Assembly (NCBI GenBank): GCA_011321725.1
Contig: DROX01000046.1
Coordinates: 1-43,779, forward strand
Source: Nitrospirota bacterium
Lineage (GTDB): Bacteria; Nitrospirota; Thermodesulfovibrionia; Thermodesulfovibrionales; JdFR-85
DNA length: 43,779 nt
Reading direction: 5' to 3'
Shown: in pieces, positions 24,844 to 33,542 of the stretch
Layout: every line of letters starts with the position of its first letter
Position numbering within the stretch: position 1 is the first letter of the stretch
Notes under the pieces: generated by a model
Seen by the model: only the letters and a program-made list of their open reading frames with translations
The model's database searches: none
What the model was told of the DNA's origin: nothing
Position numbers and translations under genes: made by a program

Positions 24844-27117
24844 ATGGATAACTTGACTCAAAATACCCTTGGTAACATCTCACAGACACCACTATGGCTT
24901 CAGGTATGGTCTCTGAAGATTGGCCATATTATTGCCTTCTCCGTCTTCCTTATACTAATAATCCTGATCATGCTATTCAAAGACAGGCTGTCCAGAAAAA
25001 AGTCTCTGCTCAGATTGATCAGATATGCGGTGCTCGGTATATCCTTTATCTATGTAGGTCTGCAGCTGAAGGCACAGCCTACCACAACCAATATCGTCAT
25101 AATTATCAACTCCCTCAAGGATCTGGAGTTTCCCCTTGGGCTCTATCTGCTGGAGCCGTACATATTCTTTTCTTTCATATTCATATCACTGACCATTATT
25201 GTCTGGGGGCGGGGTGTCTTTTGTGGATGGTTGTGCCCCTACGGAGCAATGCTTGAGCTCCTGAACAAGCTCTACGACAGGATTTTACCCAAACGGAGGC
25301 TTCCCATACCGGGAAAACTCCACTGGAAGCTTGTATACCTGAAGTACATGGTTTTCCTTCTCATCCTGGGAGCTTCCTTTTACAATTTCATCCTCTCCGA
25401 ATACATGACAGAGGTTGAACCCTTCAGAACCTTTGTACTGAAGCTTCACAGACAGTGGTATTTTGTATTGTATTTCCTCTTTCTCACCGGTCTTTCCGTG
25501 GTCTTCTACAGGGCCTTCTGCAGGTATCTCTGTCCCCTTGGTGCAGCGCTTGCCATACCATCACTGCTGAGAAGGATACCATTGATAAGGTTGAAAAGGC
25601 ATGAACTCTGCGGTACCTGCAGGATCTGTAGCAAGGCCTGCCCCTATCAGGCAATCAGGCCAGATGGCGTGATAAGCAGCACCGAGTGTCTGGACTGTCT
25701 TGACTGCCAGATCAACTTCTGGGATGAAGACATCTGTCCTGCCCTCAAAAGGAAAAAGACGTTGAAGGAGAAAAACCACAGCGCTGCAAGACCCGCAGCG
25801 ATTCTGTTACTGCTGGCTATACCCCTTTTGCTGCCATCACTGGCTACTGCAAGGACACTTGTTGTTGGCAATGGTTATAGCAGTATTTCCGATGCCCTGG
25901 AGATGGCCAGGGATGGTGACACCATAGAGGTCAGAAAGGGTGTCTATAAGGAAAGGATAAATGTAGACAAAAGGGTCTACCTTAAAGGGATTGGCAACCC
26001 TACAATAATTTCAGACAGTGGCAACCTCATTGAGGTAACAAGCCCCGGTGTGATTATAGAGGGGTTCACCCTCACCTACAGTAGCAGGGACAAGTTCAGT
26101 CTTACCTCCCAGGATACAGCTATTTATGTGAGAAAGGGAGCCAACTCGGTTGTTATAAGGAACAACAGGATTAATAAAGTACTCTTCGGCATCTGGAACT
26201 TTGAAGGCAGGGACCTGAGGATAGAGAATAACACCATAGTGGGGATAAAAGAGTTTGAGGCTGAAAAGAGGGGCAACTGCATCAACCTTACAGGTTCTCT
26301 CAGGGTCCAGATAATAAAGAACAAGCTGAGCTACTGTCGTGACGGAATATACATGGAGTTGAGTCATGATGCAGTGGTCACTGACAACGTGATAGACAAT
26401 TCACGTTACTCCATCCATACCATGTGGGTGGACAGGATAACCTGTGCAAACAACACTGCTCATGACAATCTTGTGGGGTTTGCTATTATGTATACAGACT
26501 ATCCAAAGATAAAAAACAACTTCGCCTACGGAAACAGGACCCATGGGCTTCTCCTGATCCAGGCGGTAAGGGGTGAGATCATCGGCAATACTGTCATTGC
26601 AAATACAAAGGGCATCTTCCTGTACAACTCTGTCTATAACAAAATACTTAACAATCTGGTTATGAACAACCAGGTAGGCATACATAGCTGGGGTGGTTCA
26701 CAGGACAACTTCGTAAGCAGGAACTCCGTAATCAACAACGAGATTCAGGTAAAATTCGTGGCAAGAAAGGACCAGAAATGGGACAACAACTACTGGAGCG
26801 ATTATATCGGGTGGGACATGACAGGTGACAACATAGGTGATATGCCCTACGAGTCAAACACGGTGGTTGACCACCTCTTCTGGAGATATCCCATAACCAA
26901 GATCCTTTACACAAGCCCTGCTCTTCACATCCTGTGGATGATGGAGAAACAGTTTCCCCTGCTGGAGGTGCCAAAGGTGGTTGACAATAACCCTTCCATG
27001 TTGCCCTTTCACAAGAACTGGAAGGAACTCTGGAAGAGGTACTCATCCTACAAGCCGGACAGGATATATGGTGAAATACAGAAACTGCCTCATGTACCAG
27101 GAAGAGGTGGCATCTGA
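24844..27117 (+). CDS. Fusion of NosR C-terminal polyferredoxin half with NosD
   Basis: The 757-residue reading frame is continuous. Residues 1-305 match the membrane half of NosR (or NosH/NapH): about five transmembrane helices, the two motifs FCGWLCPYGA and FCRYLCPLGA, then CGTCRICSKACP and CLDCLDCQ with a final CP. Residues about 318-335 form a hydrophobic segment that looks like a retained NosD signal peptide and would act as an internal membrane anchor. From about 340 to the end is NosD, a periplasmic right-handed beta-helix with repeated N-x-I and N-N turns, ending in the NosD-type NNYWSDYIGWD region. NosD works with NosFY in Cu-Z assembly. It overlaps nosF by one base. The fusion would join the NosR and NosD functions in one polypeptide. 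Confidence 0.88.
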   Translation: MDNLTQNTLGNISQTPLWLQVWSLKIGHIIAFSVFLILIILIMLFKDRLSRKKSLLRLIRYAVLGISFIYVGLQLKAQPTTTNIVIIINSLKDLEFPLGLYLLEPYIFFSFIFISLTIIVWGRGVFCGWLCPYGAMLELLNKLYDRILPKRRLPIPGKLHWKLVYLKYMVFLLILGASFYNFILSEYMTEVEPFRTFVLKLHRQWYFVLYFLFLTGLSVVFYRAFCRYLCPLGAALAIPSLLRRIPLIRLKRHELCGTCRICSKACPYQAIRPDGVISSTECLDCLDCQINFWDEDICPALKRKKTLKEKNHSAARPAAILLLLAIPLLLPSLATARTLVVGNGYSSISDALEMARDGDTIEVRKGVYKERINVDKRVYLKGIGNPTIISDSGNLIEVTSPGVIIEGFTLTYSSRDKFSLTSQDTAIYVRKGANSVVIRNNRINKVLFGIWNFEGRDLRIENNTIVGIKEFEAEKRGNCINLTGSLRVQIIKNKLSYCRDGIYMELSHDAVVTDNVIDNSRYSIHTMWVDRITCANNTAHDNLVGFAIMYTDYPKIKNNFAYGNRTHGLLLIQAVRGEIIGNTVIANTKGIFLYNSVYNKILNNLVMNNQVGIHSWGGSQDNFVSRNSVINNEIQVKFVARKDQKWDNNYWSDYIGWDMTGDNIGDMPYESNTVVDHLFWRYPITKILYTSPALHILWMMEKQFPLLEVPKVVDNNPSMLPFHKNWKELWKRYSSYKPDRIYGEIQKLPHVPGRGGI

Positions 27118-28013
27118 TGATAGAACTTAAAGACGTAAATAAAGTATACGGCAACCTGAAGGCCCTTGACTCTGTAAACCTGCATATCAGAAAGGGGGAG
27201 GTCCTTGGTCTCGTAGGCCCCAACGGTGCCGGCAAATCCACCATGTTGAAGATAATACTGGGAATTGCAAAGCCCACATCAGGCACAGTGCTTATAAACG
27301 GTAAGGTCCCCTCCGAGAAAGACTGGAGGGAATTCAAGGCCTCTGTGGGTTATATGCCCGAGAGGGTGGCCTTCTACGATAATCTGACCGGCATGGAGAC
27401 GTTGAAACTCTTTGCCAGGATCAAGGGCACAAAGATTGACAGAATGATAAACATGGTCAAACGGATTCTGTCGGAGGATATCCTCAAAAGAAAGGTGGGA
27501 GGCTATTCAAAGGGAATGAGACAGAGGCTTAATCTTGCACAGGCGCTGCTCAATGACCCAGACATACTGATACTTGACGAACCAACCTCAGGGCTTGACC
27601 CTGTAGGCAGCAGGGAGTTCTATCATATCCTGAAGGATATAGAGGAAAGAAAGGAGATCACCGTGATACTGTCATCCCATATCCTGGCAGAGCTTGAGGA
27701 CAAGACGGACAGGATAGCAATTATTAAAAACGGTTCTATAAAGGCTGCAGGAAGCCTGAAGGAACTCTACAGGAGGCTGAAGCTGCCCCTGAAACTGCAA
27801 ATTACCATAAAGGATAAGGATGAGGTGCTTGAAGGAATGCTCAGGGGGCTTGGCGTTTCTGACATAGGGTACAGAAACGGTTACCTCATCGCAAGTGTCC
27901 CATCTGAGAATAAATTGAGGGTGCTCTCGGCCATGCTTCAGGAAAAGGAAAGGTTCCAGGATATCACCATCAAAGAACCAAACCTTGAGGAGGTATTTTT
28001 CGGTGTACACTGA
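27117..28013 (+). CDS. nosF: NosF, ABC transporter ATP-binding protein
   Basis: NosF is the cytoplasmic ATPase of the NosFY(D) complex needed for maturation of the Cu-Z site, probably by moving a sulfur species and handling copper chaperones. The 298 residues carry Walker A (GPNGAGKST), the signature YSKGMRQRL, Walker B (ILILDEPTSGLDP) and the switch histidine in SSHILAE. The ATG overlaps the stop codon of the NosR-NosD fusion, so translation is coupled. Its end overlaps nosY. Confidence 0.93.
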   Translation: MIELKDVNKVYGNLKALDSVNLHIRKGEVLGLVGPNGAGKSTMLKIILGIAKPTSGTVLINGKVPSEKDWREFKASVGYMPERVAFYDNLTGMETLKLFARIKGTKIDRMINMVKRILSEDILKRKVGGYSKGMRQRLNLAQALLNDPDILILDEPTSGLDPVGSREFYHILKDIEERKEITVILSSHILAELEDKTDRIAIIKNGSIKAAGSLKELYRRLKLPLKLQITIKDKDEVLEGMLRGLGVSDIGYRNGYLIASVPSENKLRVLSAMLQEKERFQDITIKEPNLEEVFFGVH

Positions 28014-28830
28014 TGCCATGATAGCCATCGCACACAAAGAGCTTGCTGACAAGCTGAAAAGCAGGTGGGTTATAGTCATCGCCCTGGGATTTGCTGTGTT
28101 CACTGTAGTTATTGCCTACTTCGGTGGTGCAACTGCCGGGGTTACAGGTTTCAGGAGGATGGATGCCACCATCGCAAGCCTTACAAGCCTTGTAACCTAC
28201 TTTATACCCATACTTGCCCTTACCCTTGGTGGAGGGATAATAGCAGATGAAAGGGACCGCGGCACCCTTGATCTGTTCCTCTCCTCTCCCCTTTCCGTGG
28301 GTGAGTTCATCGCAGGAAAGTTCTGGGGTCTCTTTTTCGCTCTCACCCTCTCCACATTAGCAGGCTTTGGCATCTCAGGTATTCTGCTGATTACCAAGCT
28401 CGGCACGGGAACACTGGGAAGTTATATTCTCTTTATCATCAACTCCATGGTCCTTGGAGTAATCTTTCTGAGCATCTCCTTCCTCATCTCTGTACTCTTT
28501 TATGAACGCTCCCGTGTTATTGCTGTCACCGTCTTCGTCTGGCTCTTCTTCACGATACTCTATGACCTTGGAGTAATCGGACTGCTTGTCACCACAAAGG
28601 GTGAGATCAGTACAGGTATCGTATCAATGCTTCTCATGCTGAATCCCGTGGACATCTACAGGACCCTGAACTTCCTGTCCATTGGAGAGTTCTCGGTCGT
28701 ACTGGGGCTTGCATCGGTAGAGTTTCCATCATATATGAGACCTGTTCTGCTATGGGGAGTCAGTTTCCTGTGGATTGTTCTGCCTCTTGTGCTTAGTTAT
28801 TATCTCTTTAAAAGAAGATATGTGTCTTAA
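28003..28830 (+). CDS. nosY: NosY, ABC-2 type permease
   Basis: This 275-residue membrane protein has six predicted transmembrane helices and the ABC-2 features TLGGGIIADERDRGTLD and LSSPLSVGEFIAGK. It pairs with NosF. A GTG start at 28003 is chosen because GAGGAGG lies nine bases upstream; a longer frame from TTG 27985 and a shorter one from ATG 28018 are possible. It overlaps nosF by about 11 bases. Order and overlap match the conserved nosDFY arrangement. Confidence 0.9.
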   Translation: MYTDAMIAIAHKELADKLKSRWVIVIALGFAVFTVVIAYFGGATAGVTGFRRMDATIASLTSLVTYFIPILALTLGGGIIADERDRGTLDLFLSSPLSVGEFIAGKFWGLFFALTLSTLAGFGISGILLITKLGTGTLGSYILFIINSMVLGVIFLSISFLISVLFYERSRVIAVTVFVWLFFTILYDLGVIGLLVTTKGEISTGIVSMLLMLNPVDIYRTLNFLSIGEFSVVLGLASVEFPSYMRPVLLWGVSFLWIVLPLVLSYYLFKRRYVS

Positions 28831-28851
28831 AAATATAAAAGGAGGTTATTG

Positions 28852-30294
28852 ATGATGAGACTTTTGAACTGGGTTCTGTCACTTACATTTCTTTTGCTTT
28901 TCTTCAGCCTGGCAAATGGATACGAAACAGTAGCAGTAAAAAATGGTGCCACTTTAAAGGGTACGGTTGTCTTCACGGGCACTATCCCTCCCCAAGGCAA
29001 GATATCCATTGACAGGGATGTGGATTACTGTGGAAAGGAACTGAAGACGGATAAATTCATCATCTCAGATCATAGGGTAAAGAACGTGGTGGTCTGGATA
29101 GAGGGCATAGGGAAAGGCAAGGCTGTACCCAAAAAGGATGTACCCATCATTATAAAGAAATGCAGGGTGGAACCGCTGGTTAATATCGGTTTTGTTGGTG
29201 GAAATTTTCTCCTGAGAAATGACGACGATATACTCCACACCCTTCAGCTTAAACTCTGGCTTGAGTATCAGCGTCATGTCTCAGCAAGGCCCTTAAAATA
29301 CGGAGCCACAATCTATAATGTGGCCCTTCCGGTGAAAGGGCTTGAGGTCAGGAAACCCATAAAGAGATACCACAGGTTCTCAAAGGACACGGGGGTCATT
29401 AGGATAACGTCAAACACCCATACCTGGATCAGGGGATATATATTTGTATTTGATCACCCCTATGCAGCTGTTACGGACGAGAAAGGCACATTTGTAATAA
29501 CTGACCTTCCACCTGGTGAATATACACTCAAGATATGGCATGAAGGTTTCGGACTCAAAGAAAAGAGGATATCCGTCAAGCCTGGTGAGACAAAGGAGAT
29601 AGAGATTGATCTCAAGGATCTGAAAAAGGCTGAAACAGCTGCCAGCCCTTCTGTCAGGTTCCTTGCCACAAGGTATGACTTCGGTACCATCAAGAAGGGT
29701 GAGTCGGTAACACATGAATTTGCACTTCTCAACAAAGGAAAGGGAACACTCAGGATAGTGGAGCTGATACCGGCATGAAGGGCATGTACGAGCGCATCTG
29801 CCAGTTCGGCAGAGATACCACCTGGCGGAAAGGCAATGGTGAAGGTAACATACGATTCAGGTAGTGACCCTGTTCTGCGGACTGGTGAGCGGGTCTTCAA
29901 GAGCGTTGAGGTATGGACAAATGACCCAAAAAAGAGGATGGTCCTCCTAAGCCTTCAGGGCGTAGTAGTTGCAGCAGGGATACCCAGGATCGTGTTTCCT
30001 GAAACAACCTTTGATTTTGGCAGTGTTAGAGAAGGTGAGAAGATAAGGCATCGTTTTTACTTCAGGAACAATGGCACAGATGTCCTGCGAATAGGTGGCG
30101 TTGTGCCTTCCTGAAAGAGGGCCACGACAGCCTCTGTCAGTTCGGCAGAGATAAAGCCAGGCGGTGAAGGATACATAGAGGTGACAGTGGATACCACCGG
30201 CTCGTCGGGAAGGATCAGCAAGGCCTTTGAGATTACAACCAATGACCCTGAGAATGAATCAATAATACTAACTGTTTTTGGAGAGGTAAAGTAA
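28852..30294 (+). CDS. Candidate selenoprotein: cupredoxin-like domain plus two DUF1573 domains with in-frame UGA codons
   Basis: The reading frame has a signal peptide (residues 1-21), a cupredoxin/carboxypeptidase-regulatory-like domain to about residue 240, and two DUF1573 domains. It is interrupted by two in-frame UGA codons, at 29776-29778 (residue 309) and 30112-30114 (residue 421), and ends at a UAA at 30292. Without stopping it gives 480 residues. Each UGA sits where DUF1573 proteins have the conserved first cysteine of their SCGCT motif: IPA-UGA-RACT in domain 1 and VPS-UGA-KRAT in domain 2. After each UGA the family pattern continues in frame (SSAEI, PPGG/KPGG, TNDP). A matched stem-loop follows each UGA. 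Selenocysteine is the simplest reading; the alternative is a decayed gene with two stops. AGGAGG six bases upstream sets the start. It follows nosY directly, suggesting a role in copper or thiol handling for NosZ. Confidence 0.78.
29779..29813 (+). promoter_or_regulatory. SECIS-like stem-loop 1
   Basis: After the UGA at 29776, TCTGCC (29797-29802) pairs with GGCAGA (29808-29813) around the loop AGTTC. The loop begins 24 bases after the UGA and has G at its second position. Both features match the known pattern of bacterial SECIS elements (short apical loop with an early G, roughly 16-37 bases from the UGA). Confidence 0.62.
30115..30150 (+). promoter_or_regulatory. SECIS-like stem-loop 2
   Basis: After the UGA at 30112, CTCTGTC (30132-30138) pairs with GGCAGAG (30144-30150), with one G-U pair, around the same loop AGTTC. 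The loop again starts 24 bases after the UGA. The 16 bases CAGTTCGGCAGAGATA are identical at both sites. Confidence 0.62.
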
Positions 30295-30320
30295 GAAAAG
30301 AATGGAGGTCACTGATAGAG

Positions 30321-31337
30321 ATGATTAACAGAAGAGAATTTCTTGAACTCCTATTGCTCACCTCGGGATATACACTTCTGGGAAGCAGGCTTTCCCTTGC
30401 CTCACCGATCCAGGATATTGAGGTAAGCGAGGTGGATCTAAATATCACCTATGTAACAGAGATACTGAAGCCACCTAAGAGAAGCAATGTGGACATATGG
30501 ATACCTGTACCGCAGACTGACCAGGAACAGGAGATCACGGGACTGAAGGTGGAGTCACCACTGCCCTACAGGTTCACCACAGAACCGGTATGGAAAAACA
30601 GGATGGTCTATATAAATACAGAAAGACTAAACCCCGGCGACAGGATCTTGATGCATTACAGGATAAAAAGAAAGGCCACAGGTGTAATTGTGGACAGACA
30701 AAGAGACCCTTCACGTTATCTTGAACCCTCGGAATGGGAAAAATGGGATGAAAAGATATCAGCATTTGTAGACAAGCTTACCGCCGGCGATGACAATCCG
30801 GTAGAGATTGCCAGAAAGGTCTATAATGCCCTCATTGAAAGGCTCAGGTATATACACGAGGTCTGCGGCAGGGGTGTGAGTACCATCACCTTTGAAGAGA
30901 AGGTGGGCAGGTGTGATGAATACCATGCGCTCTTCAGAAGCATGATGATGTACAGAAAGATCCCCGTAAGCTGGGAGCAGGGGATGGCCCTGCCCTACCC
31001 CTCTGAGCTGAAAAAGGAGGGCCAGTTTGAGGCTGATTGTATAAATGCCCACAGCTGGGTCAGGTTCTATATTGGTGACGGCAGGTGGTTCCCTGTTGAT
31101 GTCTCCGAGGCAGACAGAAGACCGGCACTGAAGGAGTTCTATTTCGGAAGACTCCTTCCCGACAGGATCAAGCTATCAAACGGAAGAGGGTTTACCCTTG
31201 CTCCGCCACAGAGAGGGATAATAAACACCTTTGCCTACACATATATTGAGGCAGGTGGGATACCTGCAATATATGGTCATAATTACCGTAACAGGATCCA
31301 CTACAAACTTATTGATATGAGAAGGGAGAAACAATGA
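30321..31337 (+). CDS. Transglutaminase-like exported protein
   Basis: The 338 residues contain a transglutaminase-like Cys-His-Asp triad: GRCDEYHALF near residue 197, INAHSWVRFY near 241 and WFPVDVSE near 257. The N-terminus NRREFLELLLLTSG is Tat-like, so the protein is probably exported folded. Members of this family act as proteases, amidases or cross-linkers; the substrate here is unknown. It lies 26 bases after the DUF1573 gene and overlaps the thioredoxin gene (ATGA), so it belongs to the nos maturation operon. A direct role in N2O reduction is not established. Confidence 0.78.
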   Translation: MINRREFLELLLLTSGYTLLGSRLSLASPIQDIEVSEVDLNITYVTEILKPPKRSNVDIWIPVPQTDQEQEITGLKVESPLPYRFTTEPVWKNRMVYINTERLNPGDRILMHYRIKRKATGVIVDRQRDPSRYLEPSEWEKWDEKISAFVDKLTAGDDNPVEIARKVYNALIERLRYIHEVCGRGVSTITFEEKVGRCDEYHALFRSMMMYRKIPVSWEQGMALPYPSELKKEGQFEADCINAHSWVRFYIGDGRWFPVDVSEADRRPALKEFYFGRLLPDRIKLSNGRGFTLAPPQRGIINTFAYTYIEAGGIPAIYGHNYRNRIHYKLIDMRREKQ

Positions 31338-31852
31338 AAGCACTGGAGAGACACATATTGTTTTCCCTCTGTTCCTTCCTGTTTCTTTATCTACTCCTCT
31401 CTGCATCTGTTGCCTTCTCTGGAGAGGGTGTGAAGGTAGGAGAGCCGGTGCCCACCTTTGTCCTTATTGACGACAAGGGCAAACCAAGGGATTTCGGCGA
31501 GCTCATTGACAGACCCACCATCATATACTTTACCCACAACTCCTGCTGGTACTGTGAACAGATAATACATGAACTGAAGAGGGCAGAGGCAAAATTCGGA
31601 AAGAAAAACCTCAGGATAATAGGCATCAATGTCATGGCAACCGACGAGGAGCTTGTCAAGGCATACAAGGAAGAGCTTGACTTCACCTTTCCCATGTTCG
31701 CAGGCAACAGGGAGGATGTGCTCAGGACATACAGGATAAACTATGTTCCTGTACTGGTATTTATTGATGCAAAGAGAATAGTAAGAAAGGTGGTGGGGCA
31801 CTACATACATGAACCTGAACTCTTCAAGACAATAAGGGAAATCAGCAAATAG
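31334..31852 (+). CDS. TlpA/ResA-like periplasmic thioredoxin
   Basis: This 172-residue exported thioredoxin-fold protein has the redox motif C-W-Y-C (C71, C74) and the cis-proline loop YVPVLVFID. An N-terminal hydrophobic segment (about residues 8-28) acts as signal or anchor. TlpA-type proteins reduce disulfides in apo-cytochromes, Cu-A subunits or copper chaperones. In this operon it could reduce the Cu-A cysteines of NosZ, the NosL cysteines, or the Sec/Cys sites of the DUF1573 protein. The start codon overlaps the stop of the transglutaminase-like gene. Confidence 0.83.
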   Translation: MKALERHILFSLCSFLFLYLLLSASVAFSGEGVKVGEPVPTFVLIDDKGKPRDFGELIDRPTIIYFTHNSCWYCEQIIHELKRAEAKFGKKNLRIIGINVMATDEELVKAYKEELDFTFPMFAGNREDVLRTYRINYVPVLVFIDAKRIVRKVVGHYIHEPELFKTIREISK

Positions 31853-31915
31853 GAAGGTTATGCACTTAAACGGGGCATGCTGTCCCGTGAAAAAACATTT
31901 ACTAAGGAGGTACAT

Positions 31916-32698
31916 ATGAAAAGGATAGCCTTGATCACGTTGGCTCTGCTATTTTCACTGGTCAACCTCTCACATGCAGCCAGATACAAGGTTGTGGAGG
32001 TGAAAAACGGCGGAACCATCAAAGGAAAGGTCAAAACCGCGGTCTCGGTAAAGGACCCCACAATACCAATCAATATCTCTCCAAAGGAAAAACCTGAGGA
32101 TGCAAAAAAGATCAGGGAGGTCTGCGGAACAAGCCAGAAGGCAAACATGTATCTTGTTTCCCCTGCTGGAGAGGTGAAGAATGTCTTTGTTATAGTGTTA
32201 GGGGTTAAACAGGGAAAGGCTGCTCCAAAAAAGGACCTTGTTATTGACAACACTAAATGTGCCTTTGACCCCCTTGTAGGGATCGCCTATGTGAAGTCAA
32301 AGTATGTGATTAAGAACAGCGACCCCATACTCCATAATACATCCCTTGGCAAGATAGTAAGAAAGGGCGTAAGAAGGACGGTCTATAATCTTGCCCTACC
32401 TCACAAGGGCCAGATAATAAAGAAAAAGAACAGGGTATCAGGGCTGATTGATGTCAAGTGTGATGCCCACTCATGGATGAGGGCCTATGTATACTCCTCC
32501 AAACATCCCTATGTGGCAATAACAGACGAAAAAGGCAACTTTGAGATAAAGGACCTCCCACCTGGCAAATACAAGGTCAAATTCTGGCACGAGGGCTTCC
32601 AGGAAGTGGTTAAGGAGATAGAGGTAAAGCCAGGTGTGAATACCCTGAACGTGACATTTACAAAGACAAGAAAACCTGCCTTTATGAGTCGTCTGTAA
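31916..32698 (+). CDS. Cupredoxin-like periplasmic protein, paralogue of the N-terminal domain at 28852
   Basis: This 260-residue exported protein (signal peptide ending near HAA, residue 22) matches the first domain of the 28852 gene along its length. Shared segments include HPYVAITDEKG, DLPPGKYK and WHEGF. It keeps a possible type-1 copper set: PILHN for the first His, then C-D-A-H-S-W-M for Cys, His and Met. The paralogue has lost the Cys and Met (SNTHTWI). It may be a copper or electron carrier for NosZ; this is inference. The ATG with AAGGAGG upstream is used; a frame 13 codons longer lacks support. Confidence 0.72.
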   Translation: MKRIALITLALLFSLVNLSHAARYKVVEVKNGGTIKGKVKTAVSVKDPTIPINISPKEKPEDAKKIREVCGTSQKANMYLVSPAGEVKNVFVIVLGVKQGKAAPKKDLVIDNTKCAFDPLVGIAYVKSKYVIKNSDPILHNTSLGKIVRKGVRRTVYNLALPHKGQIIKKKNRVSGLIDVKCDAHSWMRAYVYSSKHPYVAITDEKGNFEIKDLPPGKYKVKFWHEGFQEVVKEIEVKPGVNTLNVTFTKTRKPAFMSRL

Positions 32699-32709
32699 GG
32701 TAGGATGCC

Positions 32710-32742
32710 GCCTCCCCTTGAACTGTCCGGTAAAGGGGAGGC
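32710..32742. terminator. Hairpin between the cupredoxin-like gene and nosL
   Basis: GCCTCCCCTT pairs with AAGGGGAGGC around a 13-base loop. The loop contains TGTCCGGTAAA (32724-32734), identical to the core of the MITE terminal repeat. There is no T-run. It may be a processing or partial termination site. Confidence 0.45.
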
Positions 32743-32763
32743 CCTTCTGCCTGCAGGGAAACC

Positions 32764-33264
32764 ATGGAAAGGTCTACTATGGTGAAACCATACATCCTGG
32801 TATATACATTGCTGCTGATCTTTCTTTCAGGTTGTTCAAGTAAAGAAGTGGCCAAACCGCCACCTGTGGAATTGAACAGGAAGGACAGTTGCAGGATCTG
32901 TGGCATGATAATCGTTGATTTCCCGGGTCCAAAGGCACAGATACACTACAGGGATGGAAGAATTGACAAGTTCTGTAGTGTCTATGAGATGTTGACCTAC
33001 TACACTCAACCGGACAGACCAGGAGGAATCCTGGCCATATATGTTAACGACATGTCAGAGGCTGATTGGAAAAAACCCGTTGACCACTGGATTGATGCTG
33101 AGACAGCCTTTTATGTCTATGACCCTGATATATCTGGAGCAATGGGCACAGAGATCGTCCCCTTTCGGGACAGGATATCTGCGGAGAGATTCATGAAGAA
33201 ACACGGTGGAAGGATTGTACGATTCAAGGAGATAACGCCAGAGATGCTGGAGCCCAGGCTATGA
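32764..33264 (+). CDS. nosL: NosL, copper-binding lipoprotein
   Basis: NosL is an outer-facing Cu(I) chaperone that delivers copper for Cu-Z assembly. The 166 residues have a lipobox (FLSG-C24), the metal site C-R-I-C-G-M (C43, C46, M48) and the family-typical tail FRDRISAERFMKKHGG. A second in-frame ATG five codons downstream, with GGAAAGG before it, may be the true start. The stop overlaps the next gene (ATGA). It is the first gene of a tightly coupled set of six running to 36849. Confidence 0.9.
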   Translation: MERSTMVKPYILVYTLLLIFLSGCSSKEVAKPPPVELNRKDSCRICGMIIVDFPGPKAQIHYRDGRIDKFCSVYEMLTYYTQPDRPGGILAIYVNDMSEADWKKPVDHWIDAETAFYVYDPDISGAMGTEIVPFRDRISAERFMKKHGGRIVRFKEITPEMLEPRL

Positions 33265-33542
33265 AAAGAATCTTTATTGCACTAATAGTCCTGAATACCC
33301 TTGCTGTGCTTGTCCTTGCACTTGATTCAATTACCGGGAGAGACTACTCAAGGGTGGCGGAATTCCAGAGACTCACTGCAGGGTTTGGTCTTGGTGCGTC
33401 AGTCAATCCCAGATGGGGATTCAACACCTTTGACCCCAGGATTGACATAGTTGAGGAGACCAACCTCTATCCCATTGCAGGTGGCTATATATATTCCCCT
33501 TCAAGAGGCCTGACCGTCAGTGAATTCAGCGAGACTTTTTAG
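33261..33542 (+). CDS. Small exported protein of unknown function in nosL operon
   Basis: This 93-residue protein has one N-terminal hydrophobic segment (about residues 4-22) and then a polar, glycine- and aromatic-rich part (RLTAGFGLGASVNPRWGFNTFDPR). There are no cysteines and no recognised domain. It overlaps nosL by four bases and the second NosL-like gene by 23 bases, so it is almost certainly translated. A short periplasmic protein tied to NosL function is likely; nothing more can be said. Confidence 0.6.
   Translation: MKRIFIALIVLNTLAVLVLALDSITGRDYSRVAEFQRLTAGFGLGASVNPRWGFNTFDPRIDIVEETNLYPIAGGYIYSPSRGLTVSEFSETF

Noticed and set aside
26732-27337. 201-codon antisense frame across the NosD/nosF junction
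   Set aside because: Both sense genes have clear domains and coupled starts; the antisense product has no recognisable features.
29836-30114. Separate 92-codon gene
   Set aside because: It has no ribosome binding site of its own and is in frame with the preceding and following segments; it is better read as the middle part of the UGA-containing gene.
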